Assembly (NCBI RefSeq): GCF_014202475.1 | Contig: NZ_JACHGV010000023.1 | Span: forward strand, 1-38,741 | DNA length: 38,741 nucleotides | Source of the DNA: Streptomyces paradoxus | GTDB lineage: Bacteria; Actinomycetota; Actinomycetes; Streptomycetales; Streptomycetaceae | Direction of reading: 5' to 3' | Shown here: positions 8,042-15,312 of the stretch, in pieces | Layout: every line of letters begins with the position of its first letter | Numbering within the stretch: the first letter of the stretch is position 1 | The notes under the pieces: model-generated | What the model was told of the DNA's origin: nothing | Databases searched by the model: none | Seen by the model: only the letters and a program-made list of their open reading frames with translations | Translations under genes and position numbers: made by a program

Positions 8042-8935
8042 CTAGGCGCTGCGTGGTCGGCGAGCTGACGCCTTCTTCGCTGCGGCCTTCTTGGCCGGCT
8101 GCTTCTTTGCCGTCTTCTTCTCCGGCATCTCGTGCACCTCGGCGTCCTCGCCTCGGCCCGCCCGCGCCTTTTGGACCGACTCGGTCAGGGCGGCCATGAG
8201 GTCGACGATCTGGCCCGGCTTCTGCTCCGGCTCCTCCAGGTGCGGCGGCTCGCGGTGCTCCCGTTTGGCCTCGAGAATCTGCTCCAGTGCCTCGGTGTAG
8301 GTGTCCTGGAAGTCATCGCCTTCCAGGTCTTCGCGCGTCATGGAGTCCATGAGCGCCAGTGCGCCTTCGATCTCGTCGTCGGACAGCTCAACCGGCGGCG
8401 GTAGCAGGGAGCTGGGGTCGCGGATCTCGTCGGGCCAGCGCATGGCGTGCAGCACGATCACGTCCTCGCGCACCCGCAGCAGGCCCAGCCTTTCGCGCCC
8501 TGACCAGGCGTATTTCGCCACGGCGACCTTGGCCGAGCGGCTCAGGGCTCTCGCGAGGAGCTTGTACGGCTTGGCAGCGACCTGTTCCTTCGGCTGGAGG
8601 TAGTAGCCCTCGCCGATGCGGATCGGATCGATCGACTCCAGTGGCACGAATGCGACGATCTCGATTGCTTTCGCCGTCGGGAGTGGAAGATCGCTGAGTT
8701 CCTCGTCCGAGATCGGGATGACCTGTGTCTTGGTCAGTTCGTAGCCCTTACCGATCTCGTCGGTGTGCACCTCGCGGTCCTCGACCTCGCAGAACTTTCG
8801 GACGCGGACGCGGCCCATGTCCTCCAGGTGGTACTGGTGGAAGCGAATCGAGTGGTCCTCGGTCGCGGACTGGACGTTGATCGGCACGGTGACCAGGCCG
8901 AAGCTGATGGCTCCGCTCCACACGGTTCGGGGCAT
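8042..8935 (-). CDS. ku: Ku-type DNA end-binding protein (first copy)
   Basis: The 297-residue product is a bacterial Ku homodimer subunit, which threads onto broken DNA ends and recruits the ligase for non-homologous end joining. The start MPRTVWSGAISFGLVTVP and the following SATEDHSIRFHQ are the standard Ku opening. The core beta-barrel region spans about residues 1-250. A Lys/Ala-rich tail (AKKQPAKKAAAKKASAR) follows and probably binds DNA. ATG 8935 is preceded by a perfect GGAGG. Length fits the family. Before the IS630 insertion this gene lay about 150 bp downstream of the small Cys-rich gene and the ligase, so it probably belonged to the same repair operon. The element now cuts that operon. 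Confidence 0.93.
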   Translation of the reverse strand: MPRTVWSGAISFGLVTVPINVQSATEDHSIRFHQYHLEDMGRVRVRKFCEVEDREVHTDEIGKGYELTKTQVIPISDEELSDLPLPTAKAIEIVAFVPLESIDPIRIGEGYYLQPKEQVAAKPYKLLARALSRSAKVAVAKYAWSGRERLGLLRVREDVIVLHAMRWPDEIRDPSSLLPPPVELSDDEIEGALALMDSMTREDLEGDDFQDTYTEALEQILEAKREHREPPHLEEPEQKPGQIVDLMAALTESVQKARAGRGEDAEVHEMPEKKTAKKQPAKKAAAKKASARRPRSA

Positions 8936-9088
8936 GGGAGACCTCCGCAGTAGCCCCGAGCAGCACCAGCCTAAGAGCGCCATGCCAGTGGCGCACCACA
9001 CCGTGCCGCTCTCGTTTTCCTGCCAGACGACTGACCGAGAAGTGGTCGTAGCTGGCACCCCTCGGATCGGGCCGGCGCCCTGTGGCTA

Positions 9089-9119
9089 GTGCTCTGACCA
9101 CATTGGTTCGCCGGGTTGG
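9089..9119 (+). repeat. Left terminal inverted repeat of the IS630 element
   Basis: It begins GTGCTCTGACC and ends TTCGCCGGGTTGG. It pairs with the complement of 11025-11055 at 27 of 31 positions. Confidence 0.85.
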
Positions 9120-9172
9120 TGGTCGGGGCGGTTGGATGTTGCGTGACGTCCGATCCGAGTGCTGGGGGTGTG

Positions 9173-10294
9173 GTGGCTGAGCCTGTCCGCGTGCGCAGGT
9201 TGACCGATCAGGAGGGGCAGAAGCTGCAGCAGATCGTGCGTCGGGGCAGCACCAGTTCGGTCCGCTTCCGACGCGCGATGATGCTGCTGGCGTCGGCCGG
9301 CGGGAACCGGGTCCCGGTGATCGCCCAGCTGGTGCAGGCCGACGACGGCACCGTCCGGGAGGTGATCCACCGATTCAACGAGATCGGCCTGGCCTGTCTG
9401 GACCCTCGGTGGGCGGGAGGCCGTCCCCGCCTGCTCAGCCCTGACGACGAGGACTTCGTCATCCAGACGGCCACCACCCGCCCCACCAAGCTCGGTCAGC
9501 CTTTCACTCGCTGGTCCATCCGCAAACTGTTGTCCCACCTGCGGAAGGTCCATGGGCGGGTCATCCGCATCGGCCGCGAGGCGTTACGCCGTCTGCTCGC
9601 CCGCCGCGGCATCACCTTCCAGCGCACCAAGACGTGGAAGGAGTCCCCGGACCCCGACCGCGAGGCAAAGCTGGACCGGATCGAGGAGGTCCTGGACCGC
9701 TTCCCGGACCGGGTCTTCGCGTTCGACGAGTTCGGCCCGCTCGGCATCCGCCCCACCGGTGGTGCGGGCTGGGCCCCGGCCAGTCACCCCGAGCGGCACC
9801 CGGCGACCTACCACCGCACGCATGGCGTCAGGTACTTCCACGGCTGCTATTCGGTTGGTGACGACACGCTCTGGGGCGTCAACCGCCGGAAGAAGGGCGC
9901 CGCGAACACGCTGGCCGCGCTCAGATCGGTCCGGGCTGCCCGACCGGACGGCGCCCCCATCTACGTCATCCTGGACAACCTGTCCGCCCACAAGGGCGAG
10001 ACGATCCGCCGCTGGGCGAAGAAGAACCGAGTCGAGCTGTGCTTCACGCCGACATACGCGTCCTGGGCCAACCCAATCGAGGCGCACTTCGGGCCGCTGC
10101 GGCAGTTCACCATCGCCAACTCCAACCACCGCAACCACACCGTGCAGACCCGGGCCCTGCACGCCCATCTGCGCTGGCGCAACGCGAATGCCCGTCACCC
10201 CGACGTGCTGGCAGCCCAGCGCCGCGAGCGCGCTCGCATCCGCAGCGAGAAGGGCATCCGTTGGGGCGGACGTCCCCTCGCCGATGCCGCTTGA
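9173..10294 (+). CDS. IS630 family transposase
   Basis: The 373-residue product starts most naturally at GTG 9173 (V-A-E-P-V-R-V-R); the frame is open back to 9116, in the terminal repeat. An N-terminal helix-turn-helix region (about 1-130) includes VIAQLVQADDGTVREVIHRF. The catalytic DDE domain shows FAFDEFGPLG (first Asp), VILDNLSAHKG (second Asp) and NPIEAHFGPL (Glu), the usual IS630 triad. It cuts and joins DNA at TA sites. The frame is intact with no internal stop, so the element may be active. Its stop is 30 nt from the stop of the convergent passenger gene. Confidence 0.93.
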   Translation: MAEPVRVRRLTDQEGQKLQQIVRRGSTSSVRFRRAMMLLASAGGNRVPVIAQLVQADDGTVREVIHRFNEIGLACLDPRWAGGRPRLLSPDDEDFVIQTATTRPTKLGQPFTRWSIRKLLSHLRKVHGRVIRIGREALRRLLARRGITFQRTKTWKESPDPDREAKLDRIEEVLDRFPDRVFAFDEFGPLGIRPTGGAGWAPASHPERHPATYHRTHGVRYFHGCYSVGDDTLWGVNRRKKGAANTLAALRSVRAARPDGAPIYVILDNLSAHKGETIRRWAKKNRVELCFTPTYASWANPIEAHFGPLRQFTIANSNHRNHTVQTRALHAHLRWRNANARHPDVLAAQRRERARIRSEKGIRWGGRPLADAA

Positions 10295-10323
10295 CCAGCC
10301 CGGCGACCTTGCCCGGCCGGGTT

Positions 10324-11028
10324 CTAGCAGTAGCCGTCCACCCTGGCGCCAGCTGGAGCGAGGTTGGGCAAGGGATGTCCTGCTCTGTCGGAGGCAGCGG
10401 ACCGTAGGAGGTCAAGAATCGTGCACCCCGGGTAGCCCCGAAAACTCGCGTAGGTGCCCCGGTAGTAACAGCTCCAGTAGCTCACGACCCGCCGTTGAGT
10501 GCGCGCGAAGAAGGCAGCGTTGTCCACGAGGAACTGCCCGTAAGCGAGGTGGCCGTAGGTGCCGGGCGTGGCGAGATCACGGAGCTCATCGCAGATGACG
10601 ACCAGGATCTCCAAGACGTACTCGCCAACCAGCTGCACGACGAAGGGGACGACCCATGGGTCCGTGGAACCAACGACCTTCTCCAGGTGGCGCTGCCTGA
10701 CCATGCCGTCGCAGTGCCTTGAGTACAGGCAGTGCAGAAGCTGTTGTTGGCGCGACGAAAGCGACGCCACCCTGTCAGTTGGCGGCTCGTCGTTGTAGAG
10801 GCGCCCGGGGATCAAAACCTGCTGGCCCTCGACAGCGACCGAGAACGAGGCATGCGGCTGGAGCCGAGAATCAGTCATCACCGCCAGGACTGCCTCGGCA
10901 TCGCTTGCAAGCTCGGCTGGGAACGCCGTGATCAACGGATTGCTGCGGTCGGAAAGCGGCTGCACGAGCCGAGCATAGGCGGATGCCTCGGCCAGGTAGC
11001 TGGCATTAATGGCCCCACATCCGCCCAA
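10324..11028 (-). CDS. Uncharacterised passenger gene inside the IS630 element
   Basis: I do not recognise the product (up to 234 residues). The TTG at 11028 lies in the right terminal repeat and lacks a clear ribosome-binding site; GTG 10965 is the next possible start (213 residues). Visible parts are a segment rich in Leu/Arg/Gln (SSRQQQLLHCLYSRHCDGMV), a hydrophobic run (WVVPFVVQLVGEYVLEILVV, about residues 124-143), and a Tyr/Trp/Cys-rich part (VVSYWSCYYRGTYASF). No DNA-binding or catalytic motif of transposases is apparent. It is oriented against the transposase and enclosed by the element's repeats, so it moves with it. It may use a promoter in or near the right end. Confidence 0.55.
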   Translation of the reverse strand: MGGCGAINASYLAEASAYARLVQPLSDRSNPLITAFPAELASDAEAVLAVMTDSRLQPHASFSVAVEGQQVLIPGRLYNDEPPTDRVASLSSRQQQLLHCLYSRHCDGMVRQRHLEKVVGSTDPWVVPFVVQLVGEYVLEILVVICDELRDLATPGTYGHLAYGQFLVDNAAFFARTQRRVVSYWSCYYRGTYASFRGYPGCTILDLLRSAASDRAGHPLPNLAPAGARVDGYC

Positions 11029-11055
11029 CCCGGCGAAGGTATGCGGTCAGAGCAC
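11025..11055 (-). repeat. Right terminal inverted repeat of the IS630 element
   Basis: Read on the minus strand it begins GTGCTCTGACC and ends TTCGCCGGGTTGG, mirroring the left end. The open frame of the passenger gene reaches into it. Confidence 0.85.
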
Positions 11056-11255
11056 TAGCCGCGTGCGGTGGCGTACCGCACGCCGGGTCCCCACTTGGCC
11101 ATGGCCGGTGTCATGCACCACTGGCACAGCGGGCAGCCGCCGCGGCCGTACTTGTGGGTCTTGCGCTGGCACTTTGCGCACGGGCCGACCAAATCACCGG
11201 AGCAGGTGTGGACGGAGGGGTCGGGTTCTGTCACCGGCGGCACGGGAGTCGTCAT
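11055..11255 (-). CDS. Small Cys-rich zinc-ribbon-like protein
   Basis: The 66-residue product starts at ATG 11255 after AGGAAA. It carries HTCSGD, then CAKC and CPLC plus a further W-C (residues about 20-50), consistent with one or two bound zinc ions. The C-terminus is short and basic. Its stop TAG uses the TA target duplication and the first base of the IS630 element; the empty site would also have read TAG, so insertion left the protein unchanged. It is on the same strand as the ligase and ku genes. A role in repair is suggested only by position. Confidence 0.6.
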   Translation of the reverse strand: MTTPVPPVTEPDPSVHTCSGDLVGPCAKCQRKTHKYGRGGCPLCQWCMTPAMAKWGPGVRYATARG

Positions 11256-11388
11256 CGTCGTTTCCTGTTCTGGGCGACCACGACCGATCGCCTTCCCGCA
11301 GAATACGGCCTGATTGACACGACTGTTCGAGGCCCAGTGAGGTGTCGCGCTCGTGGTGATCGCCGTCGGGCCGCCGCGCTGCGTTCGG

Positions 11389-12363
11389 TCATGGTGGGGT
11401 GGACTGGAGAGGGACGTCGGCAGAAGAGAGGTCGGGACGGGCCCTGTGGAGGCGTGCGGGGTGGCGCCATCGGCCACTGGCGTCGCGGGCGACGTCGACG
11501 CCGACCTCGACCACCAGTTTGGGGTGCACGAGGGTCACCGTGAGCTTCTCCGTGGTGCCCCAGCCGGCGGAGAATGACCAGCCCGTCCACGGATGCTCCG
11601 GACCGGCCGGGGTGAGGTGCCCGGCGATGGTGCTGCCGGCGGCACGGGCGAGGGTGGTGCTACGGCCGGTGTACTGCAGGCGCCCCTGGGCGTCGTATCT
11701 GCCGAGCAGGAGGCTGCGGGGTGAGGTGAGTGGGCCGGTGACTCCGCCGACGATCGCCTCGGTCGTCTCACGTGTTTTGTACTTCAACCACCCCCTGACC
11801 GACTGCTGGTAGGAGCCGTCCAGGCGTTTGAAGACCACACCTTCTATTCCGACCGCTGCCCACGTGAGCCACTCCTTCACGGTGTCCGGGTCAGTGGTCG
11901 ACGGGCACAGAGCCCACGGCGCCGACAGGTGCTGGGCGACGAAGACGGACTCGAGCGCGGCCCTGCGCCGCTGGTACGGCCAGGCCGTGGTGTCCGTGCC
12001 GGACAGGCGGAGCAGGTCGAATGCGACGAAGTGGGCGGGCGCCTCATCGGCGGCCCGGGCCGCCCCGGCGCCGCGCCGCTGGAGCCGCTTCTGCAGCCGC
12101 TCGAAGGCGAGCCGGTTCTCCTCCCACACGACGAGCTCGCCGTCCAGCGCGGTCGCGTCCGGCAGCTGCGCGGCGCCGGCCACGATTTCAGGGAACGCGG
12201 GGCCCATGTCGGTGCCGCGCCTGGAGCGCAGCTCCACCTTCCCGGCGTCGGCGGAGAGCAGGGCCCGGAAGCCGTCCCACTTCGCCTCCGCGGCCCAGCC
12301 GGGCCGCAGGTCGGGCTGGGAGACAGGGGCGCTGAGCATGGGCTCGGGCAGGTTCCACGGCAT
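11389..12363 (-). CDS. ATP-dependent DNA ligase (LigC/LigD ligase-domain type)
   Basis: The 324-residue product is a stand-alone ATP-dependent DNA ligase that seals nicks and end-joined breaks. Motif I is AKWDGFR with the adenylated lysine at residue 28. Motif III/IIIa includes ALDGELVVWEEN and FVAFDLLRL. Motif IV is EGVVFKRLDG and motif V is WLKYKT. A C-terminal OB-fold region follows (about 205-320). It lacks the polymerase and phosphoesterase domains of full LigD, so it matches the separate ligases of Streptomyces NHEJ groups. ATG 12363 lies 9 nt after the ku stop at 12373, so the two are co-transcribed. Confidence 0.92.
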   Translation of the reverse strand: MPWNLPEPMLSAPVSQPDLRPGWAAEAKWDGFRALLSADAGKVELRSRRGTDMGPAFPEIVAGAAQLPDATALDGELVVWEENRLAFERLQKRLQRRGAGAARAADEAPAHFVAFDLLRLSGTDTTAWPYQRRRAALESVFVAQHLSAPWALCPSTTDPDTVKEWLTWAAVGIEGVVFKRLDGSYQQSVRGWLKYKTRETTEAIVGGVTGPLTSPRSLLLGRYDAQGRLQYTGRSTTLARAAGSTIAGHLTPAGPEHPWTGWSFSAGWGTTEKLTVTLVHPKLVVEVGVDVARDASGRWRHPARLHRARPDLSSADVPLQSTPP

Positions 12364-12372
12364 GGTCGAGAG

Positions 12373-13434
12373 TCAGGCAGCGCTCGTCTTCTTGCGGCGG
12401 CCCCTGGTACGGCTGAGAGCGTCGATGAGTTCTTGCCGGCTCATCTTTGACCGGCCGGGCAGGTCCTGCTCGGTGGCCCGCTCGTACAGCTCTGCCTTGC
12501 TCAGCTGCCGCAGCTCGCTCTTACCCGCCCCCCGCTCGCGGGACGCTGCCCTGGCGGCCTTCGGCTGCTCCTTCCTGCCGGCGGTCCTCCGCGACGTCCT
12601 TGCGGCAGGCTTGGGTGCTGTCTTGCGTGCCGAGCCCGCCTGCTTCTTCTTGCCGCCGTGGGCCTGGTCGATGCTGCCCTGCAACGCCTGCATCAGGTCG
12701 ACGACGTTGGTGGCCGCCGGCGCCTCCTCGGCCGCGGCGACCTCCTGGCCCTCGGCCTTCGCCTTCACCAGCTCGCGCACCTTCTCCTGGTAGGTGTCGC
12801 GGTAGCGGGAGGGTTCCCACGGTCCGCTGAGGGAATCGACCAGCTGCAGCGCCATGTCCAGCTCCTTGCCCTTCCCGGCGCGGCCGGAGGGCAGTTCGGG
12901 CAGCTCCTTGCCCGGGTCACGGACCTCATCGGCCCAGTGCAGGGTCTGCAGCACCAGAATCTTGTCCTCCGCGCGCAGGGCGGTCAGGTACTGCTTGCCG
13001 CGCATCACGAACGTCGCAACGCCCACCCTGTTCGACTGGGCCAGTGCCGCCCGCAGCAGCTCGTAGACCTTGGTGTACTCCTTGCCGCGCGGAGCGAGGT
13101 AGTAGGTGCGGTCGAAGTAGACCGGCTCGATCTCCTCAAGGTCGACGAAGTCGGTGATGTCGATGGTCTGGGAACGGCCCGGCGCGATCTCGTCCAGCTC
13201 CTCGGGCTCCACCAGGACGTACTCGCCCTCGCCCACCTCGTAGCCCTTGACGATGTCGCCGGTGCCGACCTCGTCGCCGGTGCGTTCGTTCACCCTGCGG
13301 TTGCGGATCCGGTCGGCGGTGCCGCGCTGCAGCTGGTGGAAGTGGACGGTGTGGTCCTCCGTCGCGGAGTAGAGACCGACTGGCACGGTCACCAGTCCGA
13401 AGGTGACCACACCGGTCCAGATCGCGCGTGCCAT
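12373..13434 (-). CDS. ku: Ku-type DNA end-binding protein (second copy)
   Basis: The 353-residue product starts MARAIWTGVVTFGLVTVPVG and contains SATEDHTVHFHQ, both diagnostic for bacterial Ku. ATG 13434 has GGAGGGAG upstream. The core (about 1-260) is followed by a long Lys/Arg/Ala-rich linker (about 265-315) and a C-terminal SAP-like helix pair (LSKAELYERATEQDLPGR, then SRQELIDALSR) that should add DNA binding. It is longer than the first copy (297 residues), and the two differ mainly in their tails. It heads the operon ku - ligase - Cys-rich gene - (IS630) - ku. A palindrome lies 85 nt upstream of the start. Confidence 0.93.
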   Translation of the reverse strand: MARAIWTGVVTFGLVTVPVGLYSATEDHTVHFHQLQRGTADRIRNRRVNERTGDEVGTGDIVKGYEVGEGEYVLVEPEELDEIAPGRSQTIDITDFVDLEEIEPVYFDRTYYLAPRGKEYTKVYELLRAALAQSNRVGVATFVMRGKQYLTALRAEDKILVLQTLHWADEVRDPGKELPELPSGRAGKGKELDMALQLVDSLSGPWEPSRYRDTYQEKVRELVKAKAEGQEVAAAEEAPAATNVVDLMQALQGSIDQAHGGKKKQAGSARKTAPKPAARTSRRTAGRKEQPKAARAASRERGAGKSELRQLSKAELYERATEQDLPGRSKMSRQELIDALSRTRGRRKKTSAA

Positions 13435-13518
13435 GACCGCCCACTCCCTCCGATGTCGCCAGCCGGCCAGTCGGGGCCATGCACCGCGCGCTCCTCGCCC
13501 GGTCCGCACCTAACTGGT

Positions 13519-13536
13519 GTGTCTCTTATGAGACAC
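13519..13536. repeat. Inverted repeat upstream of ku
   Basis: GTGTCTC, a TTAT loop and GAGACAC form a perfect 7-bp inverted repeat. It may be an operator for the ku operon, whose start is 85 nt away. A closely related palindrome occurs at 36165-36176. Confidence 0.4.
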
Positions 13537-13656
13537 CGCAGGTCAGCGGCCCGCACCTTGCGATCAGGTCCGAGTGGGAGGTGCGGCCGCTGTTACCGAT
13601 GGACCTGGCGAGCCGCGGACGATCGCCGCGAGGCGCGGTACGTCCACCGCGCTAAT

Positions 13657-13672
13657 TCGTACGCTTGTGCGA
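13657..13672. promoter_or_regulatory. SOS-box-like site upstream of the dnaE2 remnant
   Basis: The sequence TCGTACGCTTGTGCGA differs at two positions from the actinobacterial LexA consensus TCGAAC-N4-GTTCGA and keeps its TCG...CGA symmetry. It lies about 75-90 bp before the dnaE2 remnant. DnaE2 genes are normally LexA-controlled, so it probably is the old promoter operator. Binding is inferred only. Confidence 0.45.
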
Positions 13673-13746
13673 TTCCTGGTTATGGTGGATACCTGGAGAG
13701 GACCCAGGTCAGGGAGGACACGGGAGAGGCGGAGGTGTGAGGCCGT

Positions 13747-14224
13747 GGATTTACTCATCTGCGCGTCGCCTCTGGATACTCCGCCCGTTACGGAGCCTCC
13801 CTCCCCGGCGCTCTTGTGCAGCGCGCTGCCGAGCGCGGGATGACGACGCTTGCGCTTACCGACCGGGATACCGTCGCGGGCACGGTTCGCTTCGCCACCG
13901 CTGCCGCGGCCGCCGGTATTCGCCCGGTGCGGAGTGATTCTTTCGAACGTGTCGCTGCTGGACCGACTTCCGGTGCAGCCGACCCCGGCCGGCTACCCGA
14001 TGGTGCAGGCCGACAAGGAGGACGTCGAAGATCTTGGGCTCCTGAAGCTCGACGTCCTGGGCGTGCGGATGCAGTCCGCGATGGCCTACGCGGTCGCCGA
14101 GATCCGCCGCACGACCGGACGCCTCCTCGATCTCGACAACCCCGACCACGTCGACCTCAACGACCGGCAGGCCTTCGAGATGATCCGGGCCTCGGACACC
14201 GTCGGCCTTTTCCAGCTCGATTCT
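13747..14224 (+). pseudogene. dnaE2: Decayed dnaE2 (error-prone DNA polymerase III alpha)
   Basis: Two pieces of one gene are visible. From 13747 one frame reads GFTHLRVASGYSARYGASLP, then RGMTTLALTDRDT and FATAAAAAGIRPV, the N-terminal PHP domain of DnaE-type polymerases. Near 13928 the frame changes and the text jumps to CGVILSNVSLLDRLPVQPTP, ADKEDVEDLGLLKLDVLG, then IRRTTGRLLDLDNPDHVDL and GLFQLDS, part of the polymerase core. So several hundred codons were deleted with loss of frame, and homology ends near 14224 with the last third missing. In the frame of the first piece a TGA precedes it at 13738. It cannot make a polymerase. Confidence 0.85.
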
Positions 14225-14942
14225 GTGTCAACTGTTGGCGTGTTGCCCTCCCGCATGCATCGGGCCCGGCTCGCTCATGGGGGCGAAGAACCCAGCAGCT
14301 CCCACTGTGTTGGCACGTAATGGACATATTGTCGGGAAGGGGGTCAGAGTCGCCGTTCTTCCTCAAAGCGCAATACTGGGCAAGAGTCCAAGTTCTGACT
14401 GGGCGGCTCAGTTGGATCTTGATGTTGCTCTAGACCGAGCACGCCGAGGCCGTCGAGGGCGACGAGGGGCCGTTCGGTGAGCCGTCGAGCAGGCGATCAA
14501 CAAGCTCAAGCAGTCCTGGGCCGCGGCAACCCGATACTCATGCGCGCTTTCACATCTCACGGAGGCCCTTGAGCAGGGGCCTGTATGGAGGCGGACCACA
14601 TCGTGCAATGAAGTCCGAAACGACGCAGGTCACCTCAAGGCTGAGAGCAACGCTCGTCACCCGGGCGACGTATAGAGCCACCCTCAGCTTTCAGATCAGC
14701 GAAGCGTCTCAGGCCGCGCGACGAAGGGGGCGGGTACTCGGCCGTGCGCGCCAGCGCTCTGGCCTGATGGCAGGTGAACGCTGCGGACGGCACGTTCACT
14801 GCGGGACGCACAACCCACACATGAATTCACCCGAATAGCCCGAGAAACCGTACGCATCATGCGCATGAAATGCGACGCCATGTTCCGTATGGTACGAATT
14901 AGCATCATTCTCATCGATCGATTGCATGACAGGAGATACGGC
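14225..14942. other. Spacer between the dnaE2 remnant and the precursor gene
   Basis: About 720 nt with no convincing gene. Reading frames are short and lack ribosome-binding sites. This is the left flank of the RiPP cluster; GC content drops in its last 110 nt, where the precursor promoter should be. Confidence 0.4.
14857..14868. promoter_or_regulatory. Palindrome upstream of the precursor gene
   Basis: TCATGCGCATGA is a perfect 12-bp palindrome, nested in a looser CGCAT-N12-ATGCG repeat (14853-14874). It lies about 75 bp before the precursor start, at a typical operator or promoter distance. The binding protein is unknown; no regulator gene is present in the cluster. Confidence 0.35.
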
Positions 14943-15284
14943 ATGCCACGTCCCAACAGCGAAAAGATGACGTTCGAGAAGTTCTGCAGGGACTACATCC
15001 CCGAACACCCGGAACTAGGTCTCGGAACCGACGAACTCAGCCCGTCCGAGTTCGCGAAGGTGGCACTCGAAGAAGGGCGCAAACTCGGGTTCGCCTTTAC
15101 GGAGTCCGAGATCCAGGCCGTTCTCGGCGAGCACCGACGGGTGCGCAAGGAGATCGCAAATCTCGGCGCATCGGTCAAGGCAAGTGCGAACGGAACGGCG
15201 ATGTGCTGGCACGGCGGGATCACGACCGAAGAGCCGATCGATGCTGACTGGCTCGTCATCAAGGCCGAGCAACCCGAGCGCTGA
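14943..15284 (+). CDS. Candidate RiPP precursor with Nif11-like leader
   Basis: The 113-residue product starts at ATG 14943, eight bases after an AGGAG; the frame is open back to 14859 but without such a signal. Residues 9-72 look like a Nif11-type leader: a first helix (MTFEKFCRDYI), then EFAKVALEEGRKLGFAFTES and EIQAVL, which matches the conserved GF-x-FT-x-x-E-hydrophobic pattern of Nif11 leaders. The likely core lies after residue 73: SVKASANGTAMCWHGG, then I-T-T-E-E and D-W-L-V-I-K. It has one Cys next to Trp and His, two Trp, two Ser and three Thr, all possible targets of the cluster enzymes. There is no leader-ending GG before this segment; the GG at 91-92 is inside. It converges on the enzyme operon with a 28-nt gap. 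Confidence 0.65.
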   Translation: MPRPNSEKMTFEKFCRDYIPEHPELGLGTDELSPSEFAKVALEEGRKLGFAFTESEIQAVLGEHRRVRKEIANLGASVKASANGTAMCWHGGITTEEPIDADWLVIKAEQPER

Positions 15285-15312
15285 CACAACGGAGGCCCAG
15301 GACCGCTGACAT

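Larger units (their letters stand above)
9089..11055 (+). mobile_element. Complete IS630-type insertion sequence with passenger gene
   Basis: The element is 1967 bp, bounded by 31-bp inverted repeats with four mismatches and flanked by a TA on each side (9087-9088 and 11056-11057), the target duplication expected for IS630/Tc1 elements. Both TA sites lie in CTAG. Inside are a plus-strand DDE transposase and a convergent second gene. Most IS630 elements are near 1.1-1.2 kb with one gene, so the extra 750 bp are unusual. It sits inside the repair operon between ku and the Cys-rich gene. Confidence 0.85.

Noticed and set aside
9552..10598. Long plus-strand open frame of 348 codons overlapping the IS630 transposase
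   Set aside because: Its translation is Arg/Ser/Pro/Thr-rich without motifs and it lies in another frame of the well-supported transposase. It is a GC-bias shadow.
14225..14942. Small genes between the dnaE2 remnant and the precursor
   Set aside because: Several short frames exist on both strands, but none combines a ribosome-binding site, codon bias and a recognisable sequence.
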